Positions 9,914 through 22,900 are shown, counted from the stretch's first letter. The stretch is DNA of 64,000 bases from Neostapfia colusana (GCA_030760725.1 JASWHV010000010.1:36275760-36339759), one strand, 5' to 3'. Program-made: numbers and translations. Notes: generated by a model not told the origin, from the sequence alone.

Positions 9914-12060
9914 CTACACGTTAATAAAATACTACATGTTAATTTAAATGTAATGTGTGAACTTGAATAATTAACTACTAATAACTATAGCTAGCCCTCC
10001 CCTTTGGTTCTGAAATTTTTGTGGTGGCTTTGTAGGGTCCTAACTAGAATCTTGACGAAGTTTCATTTGAAATAAAGTTCATTTGAACCCTGTACAAATA
10101 AAAGCCCATTTGGTCCATATTTGAGCCTCTAAATAATTCCAGGGGTTTTCATGGCTCCAACCATTACTTTCTGGAAACTAGAATTTAAGGTTGTTCTAAT
10201 GGAATTGGTTTCATGTCATTTGAAGAATTCTACCGAAAGGTATGCCCTAATTAAGATTTGAGAAAATCTGAAAAATGTTTCTGTACATTTTTCTATTTTC
10301 TCAGGGAAGTTCTCTTACTCACCCCATTAGGGTAACTAAATGAACTTGGATGAGTCTGAAAATTTTACTGGGATTCAGAGATTTTCCATTGAACCTCTTA
10401 GCCAAATTTCTAAATTTTTCCTAAAGTAGTTCTCCAGATAAAATTCCCAACAGTTTAAACTTTAGGGATTTAATTCTGGAAAACTATTCACTTTCATGAG
10501 CTGAAATTGGTATTGCTGGAAAGTACTCAGAATTCTGAGTTCAGCAAAATTTGGTTTATCGAATTTGGAGTTTCCTAGCAAAAGTTATGGGGTTCTAAAG
10601 TTTGAACTAAATCTGGAAATTCCCGAAATGTTTAAATCCTGCGGGTGGGTCCATCGCACACGTGTCGACCGCTGGAGCCGAGCCACACGGGGCTACAGAC
10701 TCCTACCCGCGCAGCCACACTGGATCCTGGACCACAGAAAATCCTGCATGTTACTTCCAGCCGCTGGCGAGTGGGGCCTCCCCCCCTTCGTCTTCCTCCA
10801 GCCACCCGCGCGACCCCGCCGCCGAGCTCGCCGGAGCTCTCGCCGGAGAGGGGTTTCGGCCCTCGGAACTTGCCGATTCTCACCGCCTGTGCCTATCTCG
10901 GCCTGGGGAACACGGTGGTGCCCTCACCAGAGAGTGACAACAGCCGGAACAGTGCTCCCACCGGTAACAGCGGCCGGGAGCTCACCGGCGACGTCGAACT
11001 CGGCATCCCCTGCACCTTTTTTGATGCGGTTTGCTTGGGGAGCTCCGCTGACACCTCCTGATCACGGACATGGGCCCCAATCTTCGTGGAAACAGCTGAA
11101 ACTACGACCTCACCGTTGACCTAGGCCAGATATCGGCTGTTCTCAGAAAACTTCGAAGAACTGTAACCCTAGTCCATGGTTCTTGCTGGTTTTTGATCCT
11201 AGGTGGTTGTGGCGGGGTGTAGAACGTGTGCGTAGCTCGGAATCCCTGGTGGTGAACTATCTACCCCGAATTTCCTCATTTTGCAACCTTCGGTATTTTG
11301 AACACCGAAAGAGTAAACGGCCAAATACTACCTCGACGACGGACGAGAGGAGGAATGGTCGGCACTAGCGTGTCACGCACCTTGTAGCCGACCTTTTTCG
11401 TATAGCTTGCTGGGCGTGGGACGGGCTCTAGCTGACATGTGGGCCTCCCCTTCTCTCCTTTTCTCTAATATTTCTTTTCTATTTTTGCTGAATATCCCAC
11501 CAGCTACTCACAATTTAATGTGAGACTTAGCCCCCAAGTTTTGGTTCAAATTTAAGTTCTCCATTTTGAATTTTGGTTGGTCCAATTTGCTTCATATTTA
11601 AACTGAATTTCAAATTCAGTTTTGAATTATTGCAAATTTGGCTCCCAACAAGATGAACTCCAATGGGGATGAAAATTGGTGGGCTAACTCAGAAAAATGT
11701 GCTGAGTTTGAATATGAAGCTAACTTTTGAATTTGAGTGATGGAAGTGGTTACAATTTGAATTTACATTCAAATTGGCCCCTTTTTCAAATACCTCCAAA
11801 AGTGCCTCAAAAAGTGTTGGATTTGCATGAAATTTGGCCTGAACCTTCCCAAGACTTTTTCAGTTCTAGGGGTGAGCTCAACCTCTCATGTTCATGTGTA
11901 CAAATCCCCCTTTGTGAAACTGAAGGCTTTCCCCTCTAATCACTCTTTTTGATGGAGGTTACTTGCTCTTCACAATATTTCCTATGATATCCACAATAAA
12001 AACTGTGGTGTTGTTAGGTGAAGAAAAGTTTTTGCAAGTCCCTTTTCTTGGGCTTTTACA

Positions 12061-12093
12061 TCCCCCCCCTTAAAAGAATCTCATCCCGAGATT
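12061..12093 (-). other. Element B polypurine tract and adjacent stem-loop
   Basis: PPT is the complement of 12061-12071 (AAGGGGGGGGA) directly before the 3' LTR. At 12077-12093 is the conserved hairpin (AATCTCG / CGAGATT) with one arm mismatch in this copy. Confidence 0.88.
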
Positions 12094-12124
12094 ACAAAAG
12101 AAGAGATAGCGATGTAATAGGGAC

Positions 12125-15100
12125 TTAACCGTGTTGAGACGCCATGAACTCCGGGTAATTTGAGCGAAGGAATTCCTCGCTCTCCCACGTCGCTTCTTCG
12201 GCGGTGTGGTTGCTCCAGATTATTTTGTATAACCACAACGTTCTGCTACGCGTGGTTCTGGCTTTTTCATCAAGAATTTCCACCGGATACTCATCATAGG
12301 TCAAATCCGGTTTCAGCTCGCCGATGTCTTCAGTAGGGACAGCAGCTGTATGCTTTAAACATTTTTGCAGTTGTGAAGCATGAAAAACATCATGGACACC
12401 AGCAAGGGATGCCGGTAGCTCCAGTCTATACGCTTCTGGTCCACACTTCTCGGTGATAGCATAGGGCCCAATGAAACGGGGAGCGAGCTTCCCCTTCACA
12501 CCGAACCGGTGCACGCCCTTCATCGAAGACACGCGGAGGTACACGTGTTCACCGACGTCAAAGTGTAACGGTCTACGCCTCTTATCAGCGTAGCTCTTCT
12601 GTCGGGATTGAGCGGCCTTCAAGTTAGCTTGAATCGCCCGAACGCGCTCTTCGGCGTCGTTCACCACATCAACCCCGAATGTGACCCTTTCACCGGACTC
12701 GCACCAATTTAATGGGGTGCGGCATTTGCGACCGTAGAGAGCTTCGTAGGGTGCCATCTTGATACTCGCCTGATAGCCGTTGTTGTACGAGAATTCTGCC
12801 AATGGTAGGTGATCATCCCAGTTCCTACCATGGTGGATGGCACATGCTCTCAACATGTCTTCTAATACTTGATTCACCCTCTCTGTCTGGCCATCTGTGT
12901 GAGGGTGGTAAGCGGAGCTCCTGATCAGCTTAGTACCCGATGCAGCGTGTAACTGCTCCGAAAAGCGAGACACAAACAATGCACCTCGGTCTGAGACTAT
13001 AGTTTTGGGTACGCCATGTAAGCATAGGATCTTGGCGATATATAACTCCGCGTATCTGTTGGCATGGAAATGTGTATGCACGGGGATGAAGTGAGCTGAC
13101 TTGGTTAGTCGGTCAATGATCACCCAAATGGAATCATGCTTGTTGGAGGTTAGGGGTAATCTGACAATGAAATCCATGCTCACATCCTCCCATTTCCATG
13201 CTGGAATTTTCAGAGGTTGCAACAGCCCTGATTTCCTCATATGATCAGCCTTCACTCGTCTACACGTATCGCACTCGGATACGTACTTCGCTACTTCCCG
13301 CTTCATCTGTGTCCACCAAAATTTCTTTTTCAAATCCTGGTACATTTTATTGCTGCCCGGATGAATGGAGTACTTAGACAAGTGAGCTTCATCGAGGATC
13401 TTTTTCCTCAACTCCATATCCCGGGGTACGACTATGCGGCCATTGAACCATAGCGTCCCCTCAATCATCCTTCCGGAAACACTTGATCTCCCCATTGTCT
13501 ATCCGTCTCCGGAGATGTGCCATGCCTTTTTTTATCATCTTTCTGAGCTGCAATGATGTCCTCCCTAATAGTAGGGATGAGGGCAAGGTTGTACAGCGAT
13601 GCATAAGGAACCAAGTATAAACTCGGCTCTTCCTCCTCTACCGCTGTAATGGTGAGGTGATGGACATGTGATTTCTGACTCAGCGCGTCGGCAACCACAT
13701 TCGCCTTGCTGGGGTGGTAATGGATCTCAATCTCATAATCTTTGATCAGTTCTAACCACCTCCTTTGCCTCATATTCAGCTCCTTCTGGGTGAAAATATA
13801 TTTCAAGCTCTTGTGGTCGGTGTAGAGATGCACTAGATTCCCCAGGAGATTGTGCCTCCACATTTTTAGCGCCAACACCACTGCAGCAAGCTCAAGATCA
13901 TGACTCGGATAATGCTGCTTATAGTTCCGAAGTTGGCGTGAGCCATAAGCGAGCACACGTCCTTCCTGCATCAACACGCAGCAGAGCCCAATACCGGACG
14001 CGTCACAATACACGTCGAAGGGCTTTGTTGTATCCGGTTGAGCTAAAACCGGGGCTGTGGTGAGATGCTTCACCAATGCTTGGAACGCTCCTTCACACGC
14101 CGTGTTCCAAACATATTTCGTCCCTTTCTTCAGCAATTCTTTCATCGGCTTAGCAAGCTTGGAGAAGCTTGGAATGAATCTCCGATAGTATCCCGCTAAC
14201 CCGAGGAAGCTTCTGACTTCATGAACTGAAGTGGGAGCTTTCCATTTCAGTACTTGATCTATTTTGCTTGGGTCAACCGCAATGCCTTCCGCTGAGATGA
14301 TATGTCCTAAGAATGGCACTTGGCTGATCCAGAACTCGCATTTACTGAACTTGGCGTAGAGCTTGTGGTCTCGCAATCATTGAAGAACGATCCGCAAGTG
14401 TTCGGCATGTTCGGCTTCTGTCTTGGAGTAAACCAAGATATCGTCGATGAACACTACCACGAACTTGTCCAGCTCCGGCATTAACACCGAGTTCATGAGA
14501 TACATGAAATGGGCTGGAGCGTTTGTGAGACCAAAAGACATGACGAGATATTCATATAGTCCATATCTCGTCGAAAAGGCCGTCTTCAGGACATCCTCCG
14601 CCCGGATTTTTATCTGGTGATATCTAGAGCGAAGGTCCATCTTGGAGAATACACTTTCACCCACAAGTTGATCAAATAATATGTCAATGCGAGGCAGTGG
14701 GTACTTATTCTTGATGGTGACTGTGTTGAGCGGCTGGTAATCCACACACAGCCTCAGGGTTTCATCCTTCTTCTTTACAAACAGCGCCAAGCATCCCCAA
14801 GGCGAGGAACCCGGCCTAATTAAACCCTTTCTCAACAGATCATTGAGCTGTTCTTTCAGTTCAGCCAGCTCGTTTGGAGCCATCTTGTATGGTCTCCGCG
14901 ATATGGGCGTAGTCCCGGGTGCAAGTTCAATCTTGAACTCAACATCCCGTTCCGGTGGCATGCCCGGAAGATCATCCGGGAACACGTCAGGGTACTCCCG
15001 GACTACGGGGATGTCCTCTAACTTGAGAGCTTCAGTATTGTTGATCACTGAAACTTCCCGGACTGGATTATCTAATAGGAGGGACTGCGGACGGTGTAAT

Positions 15101-15850
15101 GGGGGGTTGAGTTTAACCGTCCGTGATAGGGTTTCCAGGACAGCGCCATGGTAGCTTAGCCACGACATTCCCAAGATTGCATCAATCTTCTGCCCCTCAA
15201 GGATAATCATAGTGGTGGGATATATCTTCCCACCTAAGCACAATGGTGCTTTCGGAACCATCATCGTTGCTGAAATCTTTCCTCCCAGTGAGCAGATCAT
15301 ATAAGAACACTCGGTAGGAAAGGCTTCCAGCTGATGCTTAACCACATATGATGCACTTATGAAGTTGTGGGTTGCACCAGAATCAAATAGTATGATGATG
15401 GCTTGATTGTTGAGAGTAAACGTACCCGCCAGCACCTTCTCACCCTCTGGAGCGTCGTCATTGTCGAGGTTGCGGACGCCCCCAGTCCGCTGACCAACCT
15501 TCTTCACCGGCGGTCGGCCTCGAGCACCGCCCTGGAACTGGGCTTTCCCGCTGCTTTGCTGCCCCTGGGGACAGTCCTTCGCGAAGTGGCCTGCCTGGCC
15601 ACACGTGAATCAAGTAAAACGGGGCGGTCCCCCGCTAATCGGTGGACGGAAACCCGGGGCACGTTGTGGTGGTGGAAACGCCTGGGGTACCGTCTGCTGC
15701 TGCTGTTGCTGCTGTCTCGGTGGTGGCACTGGCGGTTGGAACGGAGGTGACTGAAAGGATCGTCCCCCGAACCGTTGAGGTCGCGCCGGTGGGTGCCACT
15801 GCTGCCCGTATGGTGTCCGATACACCATGCGGTACTTCTGGGGAGCGCCA
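12125..15850 (-). pseudogene. pol: Element B gag C-terminus and pol (broken)
   Basis: About 90% like element A by eye. On the minus strand in order: zinc knuckle region, protease (DSGATHNFISASYV), RT (VVVFIDDILVYSK), RNase H (FDVYCDASGIG), integrase (HLSKYSIHPGS, CDTCRRVK; catalytic core), chromodomain-like tail (TLWLYKIIWSNHTAEEATWE). Lesions: TGA replacing the first knuckle cysteine (15612-15610); TGA in RT at 14379-14377 at the position of an Arg codon; a 1-bp insertion in an A run (about 13524-13530) and another near 13469. The integrase frame downstream (13495-12125) is otherwise open. Separated from its gag start by element A. Confidence 0.92.
15846..15850. repeat. Target-site duplication of element A, left copy (CGCCA)
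   Basis: CGCCA left of the A LTR; second copy at 30272-30276. Both lie in B's gag, between SSGSG and APQKYRM of the Gag sequence. Confidence 0.95.
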
Positions 15851-16107
15851 TGTGGCGGACCGGAATCCGCTCATCCAGGATCGCAGAGGGTGGTGCCGCG
15901 CGATGCGACACCCGACAGCACACGTCATAAGAACACAATATATTACATGGGAAAAACAGCTGAAACTGTACAAACAAGTACAAACTTCAGTTACAATTAT
16001 TGTTCTATTACACAGCGGAAGACTACACTATACAACTCACGCCCGCCTATTTAGCAAAAGTCGGTTGCCCAGCCCTAGGGCAACCCACACTAGCTGCACG
16101 TCTCAGC

Positions 16108-16205
16108 TCAGCGCGGCGTGTACGGCTCCCACTCAGCCGTGGTCCCCGACGGAGGGTAACCCTCGCCGGTGGACTCGTACTCCGAGTCCGTGGGTGGCTC
16201 CTCAC
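16108..16205 (-). other. LTR exon b in A left LTR
   Basis: Acceptor GTGTTTTTCAG (complement of 16206-16216), 98 nt, TGA at 16110-16108. Acidic/Pro-rich peptide (EEPPTDSEYESTGEGYPPSG) ending AEWEPYTPR. It joins exon a in frame through a 1027-nt GC-AG intron (17232-16206). The stop is 257 nt before the LTR 3' end. Confidence 0.55.
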
Positions 16206-17232
16206 CTGAAAAACACTTAAGCAGCAACCGTGAGCACGAAGGCTCAGCAAGGCTTAACCGACTCACCTAAGCATGAAACTCTACATGAGGGGTACAAGGG
16301 ACATAGGATAGTAACTTTTCAGCAAAACGACACGCCTACAAGTTCATCCTTAGTTCATCTTTTAGCAACAAGTTAACAGTTCATGAAATCTGAAATTTAG
16401 TAAGCAGTATTTGGTGGCACACATGTAGCAATCCAATTATATCAATCAGCATCATTGAATCAACATATTTCATCCATTAGTCTACGTTACGACGCAGTGA
16501 ACAAGCAATACTCGTCACCGCGAGGGACGGCGAATCGACTCGATATACACCTGCAGGGAAAACCCAAAGAGCACGTCACGTACGCCCACCCGTGGAGCTG
16601 CACAGCACGCTCACTCGATGTCGTACGGGACAACCTTTCACCCAACAGCCCAAACGTCGAACCGGTCGCACCGAAACGAGCAGGAGGTTCCCCACACGGA
16701 GCATCTCTCTATGCCCGTTGGCAGATTTCCACCTTGCTGCCCTCAACCTACACCTATAAATCGGTGTGCTATGCCTCGACGCCCGGAGGTTTAGGCTACA
16801 TCGGTTTATCGGGGCCCATATATCCGATATGCCTTCGGTACGTTCAATACTTGTTCAGCAGGGCCGCACACGGATCGGTCCTCAATCGACACGGACAGGG
16901 CTGCGCACACAAGACTCTCTCTTGCTGCGCCCTAGCCCCTGCCTAGTCTCATTTTCATTACTAAAGTGATCTCACATCACTCAACCGAACCCGTGTGTCC
17001 CAAGCCTATCTCGCGAGTAGATTCCAACTACTCGACTTGTACCGAAGTCCTATGACCCATTAAGCATAGCCTGTCTACTCGAGGTCTTAGACACTACCCT
17101 CACTCTTTTAGGAACTTTTGGTTATGCAAGTGGGGTTTCATTCATCCTATACCTAATGCACATACATACTTCATATGACACATGTAAACAAAGTAAAACT
17201 TTTAAAAAGGGTTAATGCAAACCGGGGCTTGC

Positions 17233-17310
17233 CTTGTTGCTGCTGGTCAGGAGTTAGTTCTTCGTCCGGAAGAAGGAAGTCCAGCACTTCCGGAGTCTCT
17301 TCTTCAACGG
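17233..17310 (-). other. LTR exon a in A left LTR
   Basis: 78 nt. Acceptor CGTGTAG (complement of 17311-17317), donor CAACAAG|GCAAGC. Peptide VEEETPEVLDFLLPDEEL then TPDQQQQ. A stop codon lies in frame just upstream (ATTAACG context), so this frame needs an upstream splice or exon; the upstream exon and ATG were not identified. Confidence 0.55.
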
Positions 17311-19848
17311 CTACACGTTAATGAAATACTACATGTTAATTTAGATGCAAATGTGAGTTTAGAGTACGACTTCTACTATTAGTTCTAATAACCAGCCTCT
17401 AACACCTGGAACTTTGTTTAAGAATTTAAATATGAACTGGTGTTGGTGGTTTGGCTTGGACTTAGTCACATGGTTAAGTGCTAAGTGGTTTTCCCCCTTT
17501 TCCATCTTAATCCCTTAAGTGGGTAAACAGGACAGGGGTGATCTAGAGCTCCAATGGAGCTGAGAATTTTTGGGTGAGTTCCTTGTCACAAGAAAACTCT
17601 CTGGACCAAACATTAGCACCTTTCATGGAATGGTTTGCTCGGAATAATTCTCTTGGCAAATCAGCAAGGAAGAATTAATTCTGAGGTAATACCCCTGTTC
17701 ATGCTCAACTTAATGAACTACAATTTCTATTATAGCTCATAGAGTTTGCATGAATTTTCCTAGCATTTTTGGAGTCAAGGTTTGCCCAGAATTGAATTTC
17801 CAAGTTTTGGAAATTCTCTGAAAATGTTTCTGCATTCTAATGAACACAGCACCTTCCAATTTGAATTGCTCTGACCAAATCAACTCCAAATGGTCTGAAA
17901 CTTTTACAGGGGTTTACTAATGTCCTAAAGAACATTCTGGCAAAATTTGGGGATTTTTGGATGAACCAAACTCCCTCTAAAATTCTTTTGCTGAGAAGAT
18001 TTAAAGAATTTTCCAGAATTAATTAATGGGTTTCATACAAATTGGGTTGTATATCTGGACAGAGCTAGGCAAGAGGAATCCAACCCAATTTGAATCACTA
18101 AATTTGGAGCTTCCTAGCAAAAGTTATGGGGTTCTAAAGTTTGCACTAAAACTGGAAATTCCAAAAATGTTTAAATTCTGCGGGTGGGACCCACTCCTCG
18201 AGCCGGCCCACTCAGAAAGCGGCCACACCGCGGCCCACGGGGTTTTACCCGCGCTGCCGCACCGAATCCCGGCCGCAAACCCGATCCCCGCGCGAGATCA
18301 GAGGCTGACCGGTGGACCCGGCCCCCCTTTCGTCTACCTCGCGCTCTCCCGCAGTTCCCGCGGCGGCGCTTCGCCGGAGCGCTCGCCGCCGGGCGTTTCC
18401 CCGCCCGACCTTTGACAAAACTTGCCGCCTGTGCCTAACTCGACTCGGGAACACGCTGGTGCCCTCACCGGAGCTCGGCAATGGCCGGAACTATGCCCGC
18501 GACGGCGACAGAGCCTCCCTCTGCTCCGGTGACGTCGTCCGGGCCACTCCGGGCCTTATTTCTCAAGCGGTTTGCTCCTACAGCTCCATCGTGGCATGGT
18601 GCGCACGAATATGAGCTCGGTTGGCCATGGAAATAGCCGGAACTGGGACCTCACCGTCGACCTAGGCCCGATATCGACTGTTGCTCGAAAAACTTGGATA
18701 TCAGCGCAAAGGCTCGATGGTTTTCGATGGTTTTGGATCCTAGGTGGCCGTGGGGGCGTGTAGAACCTATGCTCAGCTAGGTTTACGCTATGCAGGACCG
18801 ATCACTGCGAATTTCAGCATTTCTGCTCCCTCGTTTATGTCGAGCACCGAGGGCTAGCCGGGGAAATACTCCCCCTACAAAGCATGGAAAAGGTTAGGGT
18901 TTTCACCGTGAGCTCGAGCAGTCCCCGGCGCGTGTCTTTGCTGTTGAACTCCGGTCGCAAGGTCGCCTGGATCAACGGCGCGACGAGGAGCCGAGGGGAG
19001 CGGCGGTGTTGTTTTTTTGTTTCGGGTAGGAACGGCCAAAGCGGAGGAGATGAGGCTGGCTCACGTGGGCTGGGGACTTAAACCGCGTCGGGCACGCGTG
19101 CGCTCGGTCGTCGAGCAGGAGGTGGCGAGGCGAGGCGGTCGGACGCCGGTGCTGTCCGCAGCTGGCGCGAGGTGTTCGACCGACGTCGGGAGCAAACAGC
19201 CACGCTCGGTTTTGGGAAACAGTCCTCCCACTGACCTGTGGGCCCCCTCTCCCCCCTAATCTTTTTTCCAAATTCTGCTGCAAATATCTCAGCTACTCTC
19301 AATTTAATGGGAGACTTAGCTCCCAAGTCTTTGTTTGAATTTGAATTCTCAAATTCAAACTTTGTTTGGTTAAATTTGCTTCATATTCAAACTGAAATTC
19401 AAAATCAGTTTTGAATTCTTGCAAATTTAGCTCTTGACAAGATGAGCTCCAATGGGGATGAAAATTGGTGGGTTCACTCAGAAAAATGTGCTGAGTATAG
19501 ATATGGAGCTAACTTTTGAATTTGGGTGATGAAAGTTGCTGCAATTTGAATTTACATTCAAATTGGCCTCTTTTTGAAACAACCCAAAAGTGCCTCAAAA
19601 ATTGTTGAATTTTGCATGAGCTTTGGACTGAACCTTCCCAAGACTTTTTAAATTCTAGGGGTGAGCTCAACCTCTCATGCTCATGTGTAGAAACCCTACA
19701 TTGTGAAAGTGAAGGCTTTCCCCTCTAATCATTCTTTTGATGGAGGTGATATGCTCTTCACAACATTTCCTAAGGTGTCCACAATAAAAACTGTGGTGTT
19801 GTGAGATGAAGAAAAATTTTTACAAGTCCTTTTTCTTGGGCTTTTACA

Positions 19849-19883
19849 TCCCTCCCCCCTTAAAAGAATCTCGTCCCGAGATT
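19849..19883 (-). other. Element A polypurine tract and adjacent stem-loop
   Basis: PPT AAGGGGGGAGGGA (complement of 19849-19861) directly precedes the 3' LTR. At 19867-19883 a perfect hairpin: AATCTCG, loop GGA (sense), CGAGATT. Confidence 0.92.
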
Positions 19884-19914
19884 ATAAAAGAAGAGATAGC
19901 GATGCAATAGGGAC

Positions 19915-22900
19915 TTACCCGCGTTGAGAAGCCATGAACTCCGGGTAATTTGAGCGAAGGAACTCCTCGCTCTCCCACGTCGCTTCTTCGGCGGTGTGGT
20001 TGCTCCAGAGTATTTTGTAGAACCACAACGTTCTACTACGCGTGGTCCTGGCTTTCTCATCAAGAATTCCCACCGGATATTCATCATATGTTAAATCCGG
20101 CTTCAGCTCGCCGATGTCTTCGGTAGGAACAGCAGTTGTATGCTTCAAGCATTTTCGCAGTTGCGAAACATGGAAAATATCATGGACACCAGCCAGAGAT
20201 GCCGGTAGCTCCAATCGATACGCTGCTGGTCCACACTTCTCGGTGATAGCGTAGGGTCCAATGAAACGGGGAGCGAGCTTTCCCTTCACACCGAATCGGT
20301 GCACGCCCTTCATTGGAGACACGCGGAGGTACACGTGTTCCCCAACGTCAAAGTGCAACGGCCTACGCCTCTTATCAGCGTAGCTCTTCTGTCGGGATTG
20401 AGCGGCCTTCAAATTGGCTTGAATTATCCGAACGCGCTCCTCGGCGTCGTTCACCACATCAACCCCGAATGTGACCCTTTCACCGGACTCGCACCAATTT
20501 AATGGGGTGCGGCATTTACGACCATAGAGAGCTTCGTAAGGTGCCATTTTGATACTCGCCTGATAACCGTTGTTGTACGAGAATTCCGCCAAGGGTAGGT
20601 GATCATCCCAGTTCCTACCATGGTGGATGGCACATGCTCTCAACATGTCCTCCAGGACTTGATTCACCCTTTCTGTCTGACCATCGGTCTGAGGGTGATA
20701 GGCGGAGCTCCTGATTAACTTAGTACCCAATGCAGCGTGTAGCTGCTCCCAAAAGCGAGATACAAATAATGCACCTCGATCTGAGACAATGGTCTTGGGT
20801 ACCCCGTATAGGCATAGAATCTTTGCTATGTATAGCTCCGCATATTTGCCGGCATTGTAACGTGTATTCACCGGAATGAAGTGAGCCGTCTTGGTTAACC
20901 GATCAACGATTACCCATATGGAATCATGCTTGTTGGCTGTTAGGGGTAACCCCACAATGAAATCCATGCTCACATCTTCCCACTTCCATGCCGGGATCTT
21001 CAGGGGTTGCAACAGCCCTGATTTCTTCATGTGATCAGCTTTCACTCGTCTACACGTATCGCACTCGGATACGTACTTAGCTACCTCCCGCTTCATCCGC
21101 GTCCACCAAAATTTCTTTTTCAAATCTTGGTACATTTTGTTGCTGCCCGGATGAATGGAGTATTTAGACAAGTGAGCTTCATCGAGGATCTTTTTCCTCA
21201 ACTCCATATCCCGGGGTACGACTATGCGGTCATTGAACCACAGCGTCCCCTCATCATCTTTCCGGAAACATTTAATCTCTCCATTGTCTATCCGTCTCCG
21301 GAGATGTGCCATGCCTTTATCCGTTTTCTGAGCTGCAATGATGTCCTCCCTAATAGTAGGGATGAGGGCAAGGTTGTACAGCGATCCATAAGGAACCAAG
21401 TATAAACTTGGCTCTTCCTCCTCCACCGGTGTAATGGTGAGGTGATGGACATGTGATTTCCGACTCAGCGCGTCGGCAACCACATTCGCCTTGCCGGGGT
21501 GGTAATGGATCTCAATCTCATAATCTTTGATCAGTTCTAACCACCTCCTCTGCCTCATGTTCAGCTCCTTCTGGGTGAAAATGTAGTTCAAGCTCTTGTG
21601 GTCGGTGTAGAGATGCACCAAGTTCCCCAGGAGATAGTGCCTCCACATTTTCAGTGCCAACACCACGGCAGCAAGTTCAAGATCGTGAGTCGGGTAGTGC
21701 TGCTCATGGTTCCGAAGTTGGCGTGAGCCATAAGCGACCACACGTCCTTCCTGCATCAACACGCAGCCGAGTCCAATACCGGACGCGTCACAATACACGT
21801 CGAAGGGCTTTGTTGTATCCGGCTGAGCTAATACCGGGGCTGTTGTGAGATGCTTCACCAGTGTTCGGAACGCTCCTTCACACGCCGTGTTCCAAACATA
21901 TTTTGTCCCTTTCTTCAGCAACTCTGTCATCGGCTTAGCGAGCTTTGAGAAACTTGGGATGAATCTCCGATAGTATCCCGCTAACCCGAGGAAGCTTCTG
22001 ACTTCATGGACTGAAGTGGGAGCTTTCCATTTCAACACTTGCTCGATTTTACTTGGGTCAACCGCAATGCCTTCAGCTGAGATGATATGTCCCAAGAATG
22101 GCACTTGGCTGATCCAAAATTCGCATTTGCTGAACTTAGCATAGAGTTTGTGGTCTCGCAATCGTTGAAGAACGATCCGCAAGTGTTCGGCATGTTCAGC
22201 TTCGGTCTTGGAGTAAACCAAGATGTCGTCGATGAACACTACCACGAACTTGTCCAGCTCCGGCATGAACACCGAGTTCATGAGATACATGAAATGGGCT
22301 GGAGCATTTGTGAGACCAAAGGACATGACGAGATATTCGTATAAGCCGTATCTCGTCGAGAACACCGTCTTCGGGATATCCTCCGCCCGGATCTTGATCT
22401 GGTGATATCCAGAGCGAAGGTCCATCTTTGAGAATACACTTGCCCCCACAAGTTGATCAAACAAGATGTCAATACGGGGCAGTGGGTACTTATTCTTGAT
22501 GGTGACGGCGTTGAGCGGCCGGTAATCCACACACAGCCTCAGGGTCTCATCCTTCTTCTTCACGAATAGCGCCGAGCATCCCCAAGGCGAGGAACTCGGC
22601 CTAATGAAACCCTTGCTCAACAGATCATTGAGCTGTTCTTTTAATTCAGCCAGCTCATTTGGAGCCATCTTGTATGGTCTCCGTGATATGGGCGTAGTCC
22701 CGGGTGCAAGTTCAATCTTGAACTCGACATCCCGCTCAGGTAGCATGCCCGGAAGATCATCCGGGAACACATCAGGATACTCCCAGACTACGGGGATGTC
22801 TTCTAACTTGAGAACTTCAGCATTATTAATTGCTAAAACTTCCCGGACTGGCGTGTCTAACATCATGGAATGCGGACGGTGGAATGGAGAATTTAAGTGA

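Larger units (their letters stand above)
8453..12060 (-). mobile_element. Element B: 3' LTR (left copy, 3608 bp)
   Basis: Ends TGTGGCGGAC... and ...GGCTTTTACA on the plus strand; the sense strand is minus. Compared with the right copy (33086-36083 plus 48759-49597) it lacks 252 bp at 11434/11435 and has scattered substitutions. It contains exon a (9836-9913), exon b (8710-8807) and a GC-rich island (about 10640-11440). Confidence 0.93.
15851..19848 (-). mobile_element. Element A: 3' LTR (left copy, 3998 bp)
   Basis: Plus strand starts TGTGGCGGACCGG and ends GGGCTTTTACA. Reading line by line against 26273-30271, the only difference I find is one base (CTCGG-GAAC here, CTCGGAGAAC in the right copy, near 18447/28870). 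Holds exon b (16108-16205), the conserved block (about 16480-17045), exon a (17233-17310) and a GC-rich island (about 18180-19260). Confidence 0.97.

Noticed and set aside
18026..18614. Open frames in the GC-rich island of A LTRs
   Set aside because: Antisense to the element, changed by the 1-bp indel between the two LTRs, and rich in Arg/Pro as expected from GGC/CGC repeats.
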